Assembly (NCBI GenBank): GCA_030052745.1
Contig: JANBVO010000005.1
Location: forward strand, 1,178,001-1,242,000
Direction of reading: 5' to 3'
Source: Pleurostoma richardsiae
Taxonomy: Eukaryota; Ascomycota; Sordariomycetes; Calosphaeriales; Pleurostomataceae
DNA length: 64,000 bases
The translations under genes were made by a program, and so were the position numbers. Shown one piece after another: positions 21,214-32,068 of the stretch (position 1 is the first letter of the stretch; every line of letters begins with the position of its first letter). The notes beneath the pieces are model-generated. The model made no database searches, was not told the origin of the DNA, and saw only the letters and a list, made by a program, of their open reading frames with translations.

Positions 21214-23744
21214 GTAGTTCTCGGCATTACGGGTGTAGATGCAGGTATAAGGACTTGTGTATGAGAAGCAAAGCACCGAAGACGTCGTCCCTAACAATCA
21301 GCGTGTGATATACACCGCCTTCCGGAGTTAAGGTACAGTGAGGCAGCGACACATCATCAAGTACGCGCACAGTATTATTTTACTGCGCCTTTAGGGCCAT
21401 TTCGCTAACGGGACCTCTATACGTACTCTCTTCGAGTCCCCTAACATTGGATGTTTAGGTGGCTAGCCCGGAATCAGTCACAGTGTTGAATAACGCACTT
21501 ACTGTACACTACCCCGCCACGCGAGTGTCGGTGCGCGGTTTCCGGATAAAGGAAAATGCCGCCTTAAAGCCGCACCTCGCCGCAAGCGAGAGGCTGGGTT
21601 GCTGACTTGCTACTAAGTACTAGAGACATCGGCGAAAAGGAAAGGCTCAAGTAACACTAGGAGCTTGAAGAAATACATTGAAGGCCTGCGATTATATACA
21701 CTTCCATGTCGAAACCTTGGGCGAGGGAGCGCCGAGTTTAGTCCTCTTAAACTCTCTCTGAACCCGTAGATGGTGTCTTCCTTTCGTATAAGTAATACTC
21801 CGTATGCTTCAAGGTCTATCCAACAGCTTCCGTCATGAGACAGGAAGACGTCGGAGAATCCGAGAATATTCACTATATCTAATAATGCCACCATCTTCTG
21901 TTGAGTTTTACAATCATCTCAGCTTCAGGAGAGTAGGTAATAAACTCTACGAGACACAGCATCCAGCGTGGCTAACTAATTATAAGTTAACAAGTTGTTG
22001 TGTTTTAAGGAAAGCTTGCAACTCCAACTATAGGAACTACGCTTTCTACAATGGATAACATGGAGCGTCAGTTTCTTCAGCATTGCAAAAGTGCCACTTC
22101 CAGGGGTCCCACCGTTGTTCCAATTACACCAGGCAGACCTCCACCTCCACCTCATGTATTATTGTGCTGAAAGCAAGACACAATATATTAACTCCGCCGA
22201 ACTTATACCTGAGCTCCTTTTCTGTTGCAAGGACGGAAGGCTGCTGATAACACGACAGCCCAGCTCTCATGAGCAAATAAATATCTATTCTGCAACACCC
22301 CTATTGCAAACTCCATACTGAGTCGTTGAGACCCACATCGTAGTGATACCCTCAGCCTGTGATTTCTTATAGTGTTGCGCTCAGTATCCTATTTCGGGAA
22401 ACAGGCGCGGGGAGATTTAGGCTAACGAGAAAGTCAGCTGATTGACACAGACACAAATCTGCAGCAGAGGACGAATCTTCTCGCGAACAGCAGCAATAGC
22501 AAACAAGCATCAAACCCATGCAGACATGGCAAGAGCCTATGACTTATGGCTTTATACTCCTTACTTTCAGGTAATGGAGCCATACGCTTGCAAATGATAC
22601 CTGCTCAAGCCAAGTGGGAAAATTCGCTGGGATGGTTTAGATTAGGTAGTCTACACCCATGATGGGTGTCTAGCGCCGGCTCGTGTTCGGGAACAAGCTG
22701 AGAGCGCATTTTAAGCATGCCAAGGGATGCATGCAGGGCTGGGCGCGGGATCCTCGGACACGGGGTATGGCCCACTTTCATTGCCTCCCTCCCTCCGGAC
22801 AAAGATCGTATGTCCGCTCGCCGGGTGGTGTCTTCCGTATCTCCCGCACCTCTACGGAGAACAGCTCTGCGATGCCTGATTTGCCTGTCGAGCACCCGTC
22901 TCTCGCCGAGCAGTTTAGCGTGGACGCAAACCACCACTGAATACAGTTAAGCGTTCCTCAGATCACGATGAACCCGCGACGGTCAGTATGCCACGGCCTT
23001 TGAGCATTGGAATTTTAGGGGGGAGGGCGCCGTGATCACCTATCGCCGTAACTCCGTCCTCGCTTCGAACTTTCGACACCACCAGCTTTTGTTGGGTGCA
23101 TGATGGCGTTTTCTTTAACCGACGTATATCCGAGTCTCGGGACGGGATTCCGCCCCGAGCAGGATATTATGGTGGCTGGCATGGACTGCTTCTATACCCG
23201 GCCGAAAAGTGCTAGAGGCCATGCGAGTCGGGCAGCGGGCAGGTAGAGCAGTCCGCGAACCGCCATGCCTGGTTGGCCAGCGCTATTCCCGATACGCGTA
23301 CTTGGCCGTGCAGCCCGGACAGGTCCGGGGCAGGACGCGATCGGTAGGTGGACCCACATCGGCGATCGACTTGGCCATTCCGGGCGGATGCGTGTTTTTC
23401 GACGGCGGTCGGTCGCCGCGAGAGCCGGAGCAGAATGCAGAGACGGCTCCCGTGGGGTGGATCCGAATTCTTCTCTAGCGCAAATGAACAGACGGGGGAG
23501 GGCACGTAATATTAAGGTAATGGCACAGGACAAAGGGAGCCGAAGAGGGGGAAAAAAATCATAATCACCGATGCTTCCGGAAGTTTTTCAATTTTACTAG
23601 GACGGGGATCCGAGCCGACTTCGGGGCGCCAGGGCGACTAAGGTAAGCAAAGCAGGCAGCTTAGGTAAGATTGAGACATGGGAAGGAAGTGACTGACAGG
23701 ATCACAAATGACGTTATGGCGGTTTCCCTGATTGTCTGACGCAG

Positions 23745-23835
23745 CAAAGGTGGGAAAAGGAAGGAGCGACCAGGTCGAAACAGGAAAGGAAGGGGAAGGC
23801 AAGGGAAGGAAAGAGCAAGCTGCAGATGCAGATGT
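23745..23835. repeat. Purine-rich low-complexity tract
   Basis: The plus strand is dominated by A and G here, made of GGAAAGGAAGG-like units. It is not an exact tandem repeat. It may be a nucleosome-free promoter element for a minus-strand transcript or simple drift; no function can be assigned. Confidence 0.5.
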
Positions 23836-24027
23836 GGTGGTGGTGGGTGCGGCAGCGGGCAGCGGAAGGCAGGGAAATCAGGGTGTTTGTCAGTTATGAC
23901 ATGCGATTGATTACCAAGCGAGCTTTTTAGCGGTGTACTGTACCTTGGCCGGGCGGCACAGTCTCTCACACCTTGACGGGACGCCGTCTTGAGGTTAACC
24001 GATCCCAATGTTGGGCAGTCCCTGTCA

Positions 24028-24083
24028 GGCGGGCGGCCGGGCGGGCAGACGGACTGGCAGACTGGCGGACAGACACGCAGACA
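24028..24083. repeat. Imperfect GGCGG/GGCAGAC low-complexity repeat
   Basis: Short degenerate units of GGGCGG and GGCAGAC follow one another. The antisense translation is the low-complexity VCPPVCQSVCPP-type peptide, which is an artefact of the repeat, not a protein. Confidence 0.5.
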
Positions 24084-25132
24084 AACTGGACTCAAGGGGT
24101 GTAGGTGCGCGAGAGGGGCGGGGTGCCCGGCTGCACAAATACGTTCCCCAGAAGTACTGTACCGCGAGTGACTTTATGTTAGTTGGTTGGCACCCAGCGG
24201 CGGGCATGCAGGACTCACGCGCACGCACAGGCGCGCACACACGAATAAGCAATAAGCAGGGCTCCGATCAGCAGAGGCGTCCTGCAGCGGGACGAGGCAA
24301 TCTCTATGACTCTTTCGGCGCCCCCCCAAGTCCGAAGCCGAGCTGCCCGTAAGGGTCAAGCTCGCTGTAAGGCCGGCATCCACGGCAACAAGACGGCCAT
24401 GTGGAGCCCGCCTAGTAACCTGAGGTGCCTTTATTCCCCCAGCCCACCCGTCAGCAGACGCCGGTGCATCCGGAACCTGGAACCTCCATGGACGTCGTCC
24501 GAGGTACCGTCGAGCAGCAGCGCCAGAGAAGCAGCGCCCGCAGCGCGCACGCCGGTACCTCGCCGGGCCCTTCCTCAACGCCTCAGGTACTTCCATCCAC
24601 AGATTCCGGGACAGGTATCCACGCACCCGGGCATCGCTTGCCTTTTTAAGGCTACCCTCCCTGCATGTCACTCGCTTTCCACACATCCTGACATCCATCC
24701 TGCACCCCGCTGTCCTCGGTTGAGATCACCTACTCCGTACACTAGAGCTCCTTGGGCCCCTCCCGCCTCCACCGGCATCGTCTCACTTCGCGCTCAACAA
24801 CTTGAAAATAACCCATCCTGACCTCTTTTTCTCCCCCCCGCCCGCACCTAGTCGAGCTCCTCCCTCGCCCTTTCTTCTCTGTGTGTGTCGTGTCTCCGTT
24901 GCTGCTTGCGTGTCCTCGACACCTCCTGCCAACCACACTCTATCCCACTCACACACAGTCCGTCCTCCTTCTCGCTCACGCACCCTCTCATACCGCTCCG
25001 TTCCACCCCTCGGACCCAAGGATCGGCCCGTAAGGACAGGAACCGCATCACCATCACCAGCATCACCGTCACCGGCACTCAGGGTGACAGTCGCCAAGAG
25101 AGATCTAGAGGGATCTAGAGAATCTGCCAAGC

Positions 25133-26410
25133 ATGGCTGCTGCCACCGCAACCACCACCGCCACGGACACCGGCGTGGCATCTCCACTCACCACCTCCAT
25201 ACCAGATCTCGACCGCCTGTCAGCATCTGGGCGCCAGCTGAGTGACAGCACCCGCACCAGCGACTCTCTCAATGAGAAGGATCTCGCCATCCCCTCATCC
25301 CCCAGCTCCGGCACCAAGCGCATCTCCCTGCGCAAGAGCAAGGCAAAGCATGGAACGACCAAGCCTGCCGACGTAGACCGGACGGTGTCGCCAAACCGGC
25401 TCAAGACGTTCCTGTCGGCCTTCAAGCACCTGCGTGACCTGACCCCCAAGGAGGTTGACGACTTCATGGCGTCGTACGTCATCTACAACCTCGACTGGGC
25501 AAACGAGGCGCAGATGGTTGCGACTCTCGGCCCGGATTACGCCCAGAAGGTTGGCGACTGCCTCAAGACTTACTATGGTGTGCTCAATCATCTCTGCGCC
25601 CTTGGCGACGTGGAGAAGATGTACATTCCACCCCTGATGGACTACCAAGCTTCGGTTCGCGACAACCAGCTTCTGTACGAGGAGTCTGTCGCTCGTGATA
25701 TCGGACTCAAGCCAGGCGTCAAGGTGCTAGATCTGGGCTGTGGCCGCGGCCGGGTTGCCGCTCACATGAGCAACTACTCGGGCGCTCGAGTGACGGGACT
25801 CAACATTGACCCGAACTCGATAGCGCAGGCGCGCACTTTCAACGCTGACCTGGGCTTTGACAACGAGTTCGTGGTCAAGGATTTCAACGACCTACCGCTG
25901 CCCTTCGACAATGAGACCTTTGATGCTTTTTACAACATCCAGGCCTTCAGCCTCGTCAAGGACCTGCGCGCTCTATTCAAGGAGGTCTATCGTGTGCTCA
26001 AGCCCGGCGCACGTTTCTCCTCACTCGACTGGGTCAGCTTGCCCGCCTATGACGCCTCGAATCCAGAGCACGCAGAGCTCATGGCGCGTGTGAAGCCGCT
26101 GATTGGCGCTGTGGGGACGCCGACCCCCGAGTTCATGGAGGATGCGCTGCGGGAAGCCGGATTTGTCGTCACGCGTTCCGACAATGCCAGCATTGACGGC
26201 CTCCAGGCGCCTCTTATCGACCATGTTGACATCTACTTCCGCGCCATGCGTCGCGTCATCCTGGCGCTCGTTAAGCTGCGCGTATTGCCAGCGCATTTCA
26301 AGACACTCATTAACCGCCTCTGTTTAGACGGGCAGGCATTTGTCAAGATGGACAACATGCGTCTCATCACGACTAGCTATCGGATCATTGCAGAGAAGCC
26401 TAAGGCGTAG
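25133..26410 (+). CDS. Erg6/SMT-like sterol C-methyltransferase family protein
   Basis: A single exon encodes 425 aa. The first about 85 residues are Thr/Ser/Ala-rich and probably disordered. The middle resembles sterol 24-C-methyltransferases: an aromatic-rich KTYYGVLNHLC region is followed by the SAM-binding motif I VLDLGCGRGRVAAHM near residue 198. Motif II lies around FDAFYNIQAF and motif III around VLKPGARF. A C-terminal SMT-like domain ends in TTSYRIIAEKPKA. It is not the housekeeping Erg6 by N-terminal sequence, so a paralogue acting on a sterol or triterpenoid-like substrate is likely. The leader upstream is pyrimidine-rich, a sign of good expression. It lies about 4 kb from the cluster and is probably independent of it. 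Confidence 0.88.
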   Translation: MAAATATTTATDTGVASPLTTSIPDLDRLSASGRQLSDSTRTSDSLNEKDLAIPSSPSSGTKRISLRKSKAKHGTTKPADVDRTVSPNRLKTFLSAFKHLRDLTPKEVDDFMASYVIYNLDWANEAQMVATLGPDYAQKVGDCLKTYYGVLNHLCALGDVEKMYIPPLMDYQASVRDNQLLYEESVARDIGLKPGVKVLDLGCGRGRVAAHMSNYSGARVTGLNIDPNSIAQARTFNADLGFDNEFVVKDFNDLPLPFDNETFDAFYNIQAFSLVKDLRALFKEVYRVLKPGARFSSLDWVSLPAYDASNPEHAELMARVKPLIGAVGTPTPEFMEDALREAGFVVTRSDNASIDGLQAPLIDHVDIYFRAMRRVILALVKLRVLPAHFKTLINRLCLDGQAFVKMDNMRLITTSYRIIAEKPKA

Positions 26411-28492
26411 CGGTAAACCAGCAGTCATTACTATGTCCCGGAAGAAAGTTAAAGTGGGAGCAAAGGTTTGGCGAGAGAAAATATGCATCCGCAGCCGTCT
26501 TTTCTACTTCTAAATTCTGAGAGCATTGGCTGGTGAACATTAACGGTTTTAGACCTGGTTGCTTTTATTCAGAGATATCAGGGGTTTAACATTGCTAACT
26601 CTTTCCTTCGCGCTGCGTTTTCGAGAATACGTTCGATTCCCCCGGATCAGGAGTAGGTAGCGTTCATCGGATTCGGGTTTGGGGGGTTTCTGACACGCTG
26701 TATATCCGTCTTTTCGTACCTAGGAAATGGAAAAACTACCGATTCTTCAAGATTTGCTCCTCTAGAGACACCAGAGACAGACATGTCTGCGAACAGCCAG
26801 CGGGCAGCGATCGGGAGAAAGAACATAGTGATCTGTATGCTCCGGTGGCTAACTTCGACGTCACCGGGGAACCTTCCGGCATCCCCGAGCCTCCCGAACA
26901 AATAGCGAAAAGGTGAAAACTCCAACTCCCCGAAGCCGAAGACGGCACTGCCGGAACAAGTGCCAGGTCGTACTGTGAGATGTAGCCGCTTCCGTTTGAC
27001 GGGACTCCCGGAAAGGAAGAAAGAAGAGCAACACCCGGAGCGACTGGGAACTCCCCTACCGAGGCTCGCCGCGGGCCCTCCACTGCCGAGGCCAGGCATC
27101 ACCACTTAACCTTGGCACATCCCGGGGATCTGGGATCGATGCATGCAAGCCCTACAGATGCCGCACCTCGGAAGCAGCCGAGCCACCGCGCCAAGTGGGC
27201 AAGGGATAGGGGGGGCACACACACACCCCCTGACGTGGCCCGTCGCCTCCCCTAACCCATGCGTGCCCGACGCAGATCGACGCTAGGTCTGCGAAGCATC
27301 CACGTACCGGCGTGAGAAGGCGAGGCTAAGAAGGCCGGCACGGAAGAGGGTTGTGGATGCGTCGGTTAAGGTGTGGCAAGACGGAGCCCATTGGACGGCT
27401 GTCAGTGAAAAGGGGGGGGAAGGGGGCTAAGCAACTTTGCCTCCCACGGCGGCAGCTTCTGCCGAATGAGAGCCGGGCTGCCCGCCAGATCCGGTAGGTA
27501 CCTACGCGTAGGCACGACGTAGGTTCATTCTCGGCGGCCTCGGATGGGGTTGTCCACCACGTGGTGTCGGGCGGCTTTGGGAGGAGGCCTCTCCCCACAC
27601 CTCCCGCTCCCGCGGCCTCGGGGAGAGTGTATCACAGTAAGCATAAATGCTTGTTGCACTAGATGCAGACTCCGGACTGCGGCGACAGATACGGCGATGA
27701 CGTAGAATTTGTCCTTGCATATTGTACCTCGTCCTTCGTTCTTGGACATATCTGTCAACTGCGGGTGGGTGGTGAGGAATCCGGGCCGTCGAACTACCCC
27801 GATCTGGGAGTCTGAAATATAAATGTATCCCTAATTGTCAGGAATGGAATCCGCATAGGGCCCTTACAGGTTGTCGTGTATTCTACAAGGTCATATAGGC
27901 CAAGTTCGACACCACTGGAGACATATATGGGGAAGGATGTCACTGTCGTGGGGGCAACGGGATGACACTCCGCAGTGGTGTGAAGGTACCCTGATGTACC
28001 TCTTGAACTCCTTCGTCTCCTACTGATTGGCTATTTCGACATGCGGGGGTTGTTAGTGTACCATGTATCTAGAGAGTTGTACAGGTACATAAAGCTACCA
28101 GTGTTGAGATCTGGAGTTGTGAAGTTGTGGTGGTGAGGCTGCTGCACCTTACGGCCGCCTGAGGACACGCGAAGCGAGTATATTTTCCGACCTCGAGTCA
28201 CAAATGGAAACGGCCTTAAAACCCTTTCTCGGAACTTTAAGATTGGGAAATCCGAACATATGCTTCGAGGTCCCAAAGTGCTAACGATGTCGGGGGCATA
28301 TACGCTCATCCCCCTTTTTCAACCACCATCTCGCTTTCGTTGCCCTACACTTCCTTGGACGACCGTGACCTCGTCGTCATCTTCAGACGATAGCCTCTTT
28401 TGTTCATCAGTATTTACTTGCATAGCACCAGATATCATCCGTTTGTCCTCTTTCTGCAGCCCATTAGTACAAAGGTCTCTGTTGCCAACACA
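26411..28492. other. Intergenic region, no supported gene
   Basis: About 2.1 kb between the methyltransferase and the chitinase remnant. Minus-strand frames near 26647-27105 and 27326-27758 have no recognisable domain and no consistent splice structure. A run of G at about 27211 and CA-rich bases near 27220 form minor low-complexity patches. Confidence 0.55.
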
Positions 28493-29923
28493 ATGGCCAC
28501 TCCCGCGTTTGCTAATGTCGTCTACCACCCCTCATGGAGAGCTTCCAGAGGGCTGCCACCTTCCAGGATCCGTGCAGACTTAGTCACACGCGTCTTCTAT
28601 GCGTTCGCCGTGTTGGTAGTCTGGACAATCTGCGCTACTCTACGATTCAGCTAACACAAACTTCACACAGTCCGAATGACGATGGGACGCTCAAGGCATG
28701 ACATCTCTCCATGCCACGCTTTGTCTCCTTTCTCCTTGCTTCAGTCGTTCTATAGCTTGGTCAAAGACAAATTCTTTGATAGCCTTCACATTCGATGAAG
28801 CCGATGGTCCCAAGACCTATGATCTTCGTACTCATCACTGCTAATGCCCCTCCCAACAGTTCCTGGACGAACATGCAGATACCGAACTGGAAGTGGACGG
28901 TGCGAAGGGTTGTATCCGCACCTTTGCCAAACTACAGCGAATCCGCACCTGAATACTCTTGTTTCTGTGGGAGGGGGGACGGAAAGGAAGTCCTTCCTCC
29001 ACCTGCCCAGCACCTACACGCATCGAGACCAGTTCACCGAGTCGGTCAAGTCCTAGGTGGACCGATACCGCTTCAACGGCGTTGGCAATCCGTTCAAACT
29101 CCCCAGAGCATCCATCGCCCGGATCCTGCGCTGTACGGTGACTCCAGCCCTGCGTCAGTCGACTGGCAGTGTCCCAACTCCGCCGCCCAGGGCACCAACT
29201 ACATCAGCCTCCTCCACACCCTGCGCCGCCTCCTTCCCCACCCGCGCTACCTCCTCACCAGCGCTCTCCCCTCCTCCTCCGACTGTCTCAGCCACGTCGA
29301 CCTGGGCGCCGCCGGCGACTGCCTCGACCTGTTCAACCTGGTCGGCTACGACTTTCACCGGTCCGTGGTCCGCCCTCGCGGGGCCCCACTCCCAGCTCTT
29401 CTGCTCCGCCGCCGCCGACGGCCCCGAGAGAGAGGAGGAGCTGCATCCCTGCCTGCTGCAGTCAGTCGACGGCGGCGTCCGGCTGCTGCTCGACGGCGGG
29501 ATGCCGCGCGAGAAAGTCCTGGTGGGTGTACCCGCCTTCGCGAGGTACTTCCCTTTCGCCCGCGGGCCCGGTCAGCCGTTCGACAAGGGCTCGGCGGGCG
29601 AGGTCGACTACTCACACCTGCCGGATGAGATGCGCTACCGGCCAAGCGTCGACGAGGATACAGTCGCCGCGTATTATGCCGACCACGCGGACTGGGCCCT
29701 GGTCTCGTTCGACGTGCCCGAGACGGTCAGGCAGAAGGCCGAGTACGTCAGGTCGATGGGGCTGGGTGGCTTGTTCTTCTGTCACGGAGTCGGGGATCAC
29801 GAGCAGGGGCGGTACAGCCTCGTTGCTGCCGGGGCCGAGGGTCTACTCGGGAAGCCGGAAGCAACGAGGGGAGCCGCCTGCAAGCGTCGGAAAGAAACCC
29901 GTGGAGGGATCAGCGGGCAATGA
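28493..29923 (+). pseudogene. Decayed GH18 chitinase-like gene
   Basis: Family-like peptides occur in the right order but in different frames. They are YHPSWRASRGLPPSRI (28500s), NDDGTLK (after a normal-looking intron ending CACAG), FLDEHADTELEVDGAKGC, NTLVSVGGG, DQFTESVKS, DRYRFNGV, NYISLLHTLRR, GPWSALAGPHSQLF and a C-terminal LVGVPAFARYFPF to GLGGLFFCHG. A TAG interrupts the SVKS-VDRYRF stretch near 29055, an extra T near 29350 shifts the frame in GYDF-TGPWSAL, and at least one more shift lies near 28940. At the active site, where GH18 has DxxDxDxE, this copy reads FNGVGNPFKLP with equal length but no acidic residue. An intact version would cleave chitin or act in cell-wall remodelling. Downstream the last frame stays open to 29923, so decay may be fairly recent. 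Confidence 0.72.
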
Positions 29924-30846
29924 TCCGCCAGATCCACATCCGGAGCTGACCAAGAAGCATCCCAGCTGGAGAAACCGTTTCTTCTCGGGCCGGCATTGAC
30001 ATGGCTGATGGCCTTCTGTCGTAGAATAGTATGATGAGTCACAAGGATGGAAGTCCTAGGCGCAACACAGCTAGAATATCTAACCTGACGTTTAGACGCG
30101 GAGTGAGTGTGCTCTTGACTACTAATGCCGCGGCCGACGTCAGGCGAAGGGCATGACCTAGCCCCGAATCCCGGGTGTAGTACTCTGTCTACAGCATTTG
30201 CAGATGAGAAGTAGAAGAGAAAAAATGAAGATAAACGCCCTCTTGATAATGTCCATAAGACATGGCCTTGACTTCCCTGGCACATTCCTGATTCAGAAAC
30301 GGGACTGGAAGTTGCAAAGTTCAGTTCATTTCACTGCGAAACCCTATGTAGCGACGATCATGGGCGAGTTTCACGGTTATACCTTCAGCCTTGGGTATCA
30401 AATCATCGTGCCAGCCCTTCGTGCAAGAACCATCAAGCCTGTACAGTGTGAAATCAGAAGCCAATCCCTCCGCATTGGTGATCGTGGTCCAACCAGAGCC
30501 CAGTGCTTTCTCGGTCCACGACTGATATCATTGTATGAGAAGAGTACCAAATTCAAGAGCAAACAGCGGCATTCCTGACTTGGACGCGAACAAAAACTTC
30601 CGAAGCAGCAATGAAGTCTTTCTGTTCCCAGTAGTGTCAACCAGAAATATCAAACGCAGACGTAAGAAGTATCCCCATGTCGCAAGGTGATCGGAGTTGT
30701 GAAGCAATATGTAAGCATCTGTTGAATTCGTGACCATGGTGCAAATGCTGAAGACAAGCCCGCCCGGTGTGAGTGCAACGCAGGTCTGCCGAGGTCCAGA
30801 GAGTAGACATGGCTGAGTGTCGGACCGGGACAGACTCCACCGCAGA
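29924..30846. other. Intergenic region, no supported gene
   Basis: About 0.9 kb between the chitinase remnant and the 3' end of the disordered protein gene. Only short frames without domains are present. Confidence 0.55.
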
Positions 30847-32068
30847 CTAGTTGTCAACCAGAACCCAGTCCGAGTCAGAGCCGGAATCATGCTGCTCCGG
30901 CGCAGTCTCACGGGTCTCGACAGGAGTGTCGGTCTTCCGAGTAAAGCTCGACTGGTACCGGGTCTTTGCCTTGGTTATTCTCTTGTTCAGATAAGAGCTG
31001 CTTAGGTTGTGCTGCGGACGATGTCCGCTGCTCGTCTCAACAGTCGGAGTACCGCGACGGCGAAAGGGAAGGTCGAGATGAGTCGCAGTGTTGTGATCAA
31101 TGTCCACAGCCTTAGCCTCTGTATCGGATTTCTTCGGGGTCGTGTCCGGGGTGGTATTGCTAGCGGGAGAGCCACATGGGGTGTAGGGATACGCATAAGT
31201 GCCATTGTAGTATGTGTCCTTATGAATGGTCCCGGCGATGGGGCCCTTGGTTCCCTTGGTACTGAAGACCTAAAGTGACGCTGTGTCAGTGTCATGGGTT
31301 GTAGCTTTGGGGCAAGCAACATAGATGTGGTCAAATCACAGAGGGCTGGCTGGTGTAAGAAGGGGTTGCGCCGCTTACATCCTTGCTTCTCTTCGCGACA
31401 ATGGGGTTGGTGTTGTCACCAGCCTCAGACTTGGTTGAGCCACTTGAGGAAGACGCGAGAGATGTCTCAGTGCGACTATTTTCAGTGCAACGGTTTTTGT
31501 TGCCGAAGGCCGCGGAAGAAGTGGCGGTAGATCCCTCGTTTGGGTGCAGAGGGTCGTAAATGAAACCTCCCTTGCCCTCTTGGATCTTCATAGTTCTTGC
31601 TGCGACATCCTTCGACAACGTCACGACGCCCTTGTTGGGAGCACTAGGCATTCCGATAAAAGAGCTGGGATTCATCTCCTCCCGGTTGCAGATAGCAGGG
31701 GTAGCTCCAGAGATCGGGTTGCTAGTGGAAACTAGGTTGAAATCCGCCGACGAAGAATGGAGAGGAGCGGGATTGCGGTGGCAGAGTCTCTCAATTGGAA
31801 GAATAGCCATATAGGGAGCGACAGGAGGCTGGCTATGGTTGTAAGGGGCATTTGGGACGCTGACTGCGGTGTTCGATGGGATACGGCTTGTTCCAGGAGT
31901 CTGACGGTCGGGGATCCGACTGGTCGGCATACCGCTTGAGTCGGTGGTGACATCGCCAACAGCTTTTCCAGATGGCGCATACTCATTTCCAATCGAGACA
32001 GCCCCGCTTCCAGTGTATGGAATAGTGTAAGGATGGAACTCATCCTTGGACTCCGATGGGGACGACAT
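30847..32068 (-). CDS. Disordered fungal protein with a C-terminal Atg8-interacting-type motif, function unknown
   Basis: Two exons (32068-31379, 31269-30847) joined by a 109-nt intron with a GTAAGC donor give 370 aa in phase. The protein is rich in Ser, Thr, Pro and Asn, has no membrane helix and no recognised domain. One more ordered patch is HKDTYYNGTYAYPYTPCG in the second exon. A basic stretch (DLPFRRRG, NKRITKAKTRY) follows. The extreme C-terminus is DSGSDSDWVLVDN, which fits the W-x-x-[LIV] Atg8-interacting motif preceded by acidic and phosphorylatable residues. A role as an autophagy adaptor is inference only. The start is the first ATG of the open frame. Confidence 0.65.

Larger units (their letters stand above)
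21189..25132. other. Long intergenic region with low-complexity tracts
   Basis: Nearly 4 kb separate regulator B from the methyltransferase gene. Short frames on both strands lack recognisable domains. The right part is strongly skewed: a purine-rich tract near 23745-23835 and a CGG/GAC-rich tract near 24028-24083. From about 24800 to 25010 the plus strand is C/T-rich, as expected of a fungal promoter and leader before 25133. TACTCCGTA occurs at 21796-21804 and 24731-24739. No RNA gene is supported. Confidence 0.6.

Noticed and set aside
23192-23564. Overlapping 90-110-codon frames on both strands
   Set aside because: Several frames are open at once in GC-rich DNA, with low-complexity Arg/Pro/Gly composition; no real candidate.
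26625-26660. tRNA B-box-like GTTCGATTCCC
   Set aside because: The flanking bases do not form a T-stem, and no cloverleaf fits upstream.
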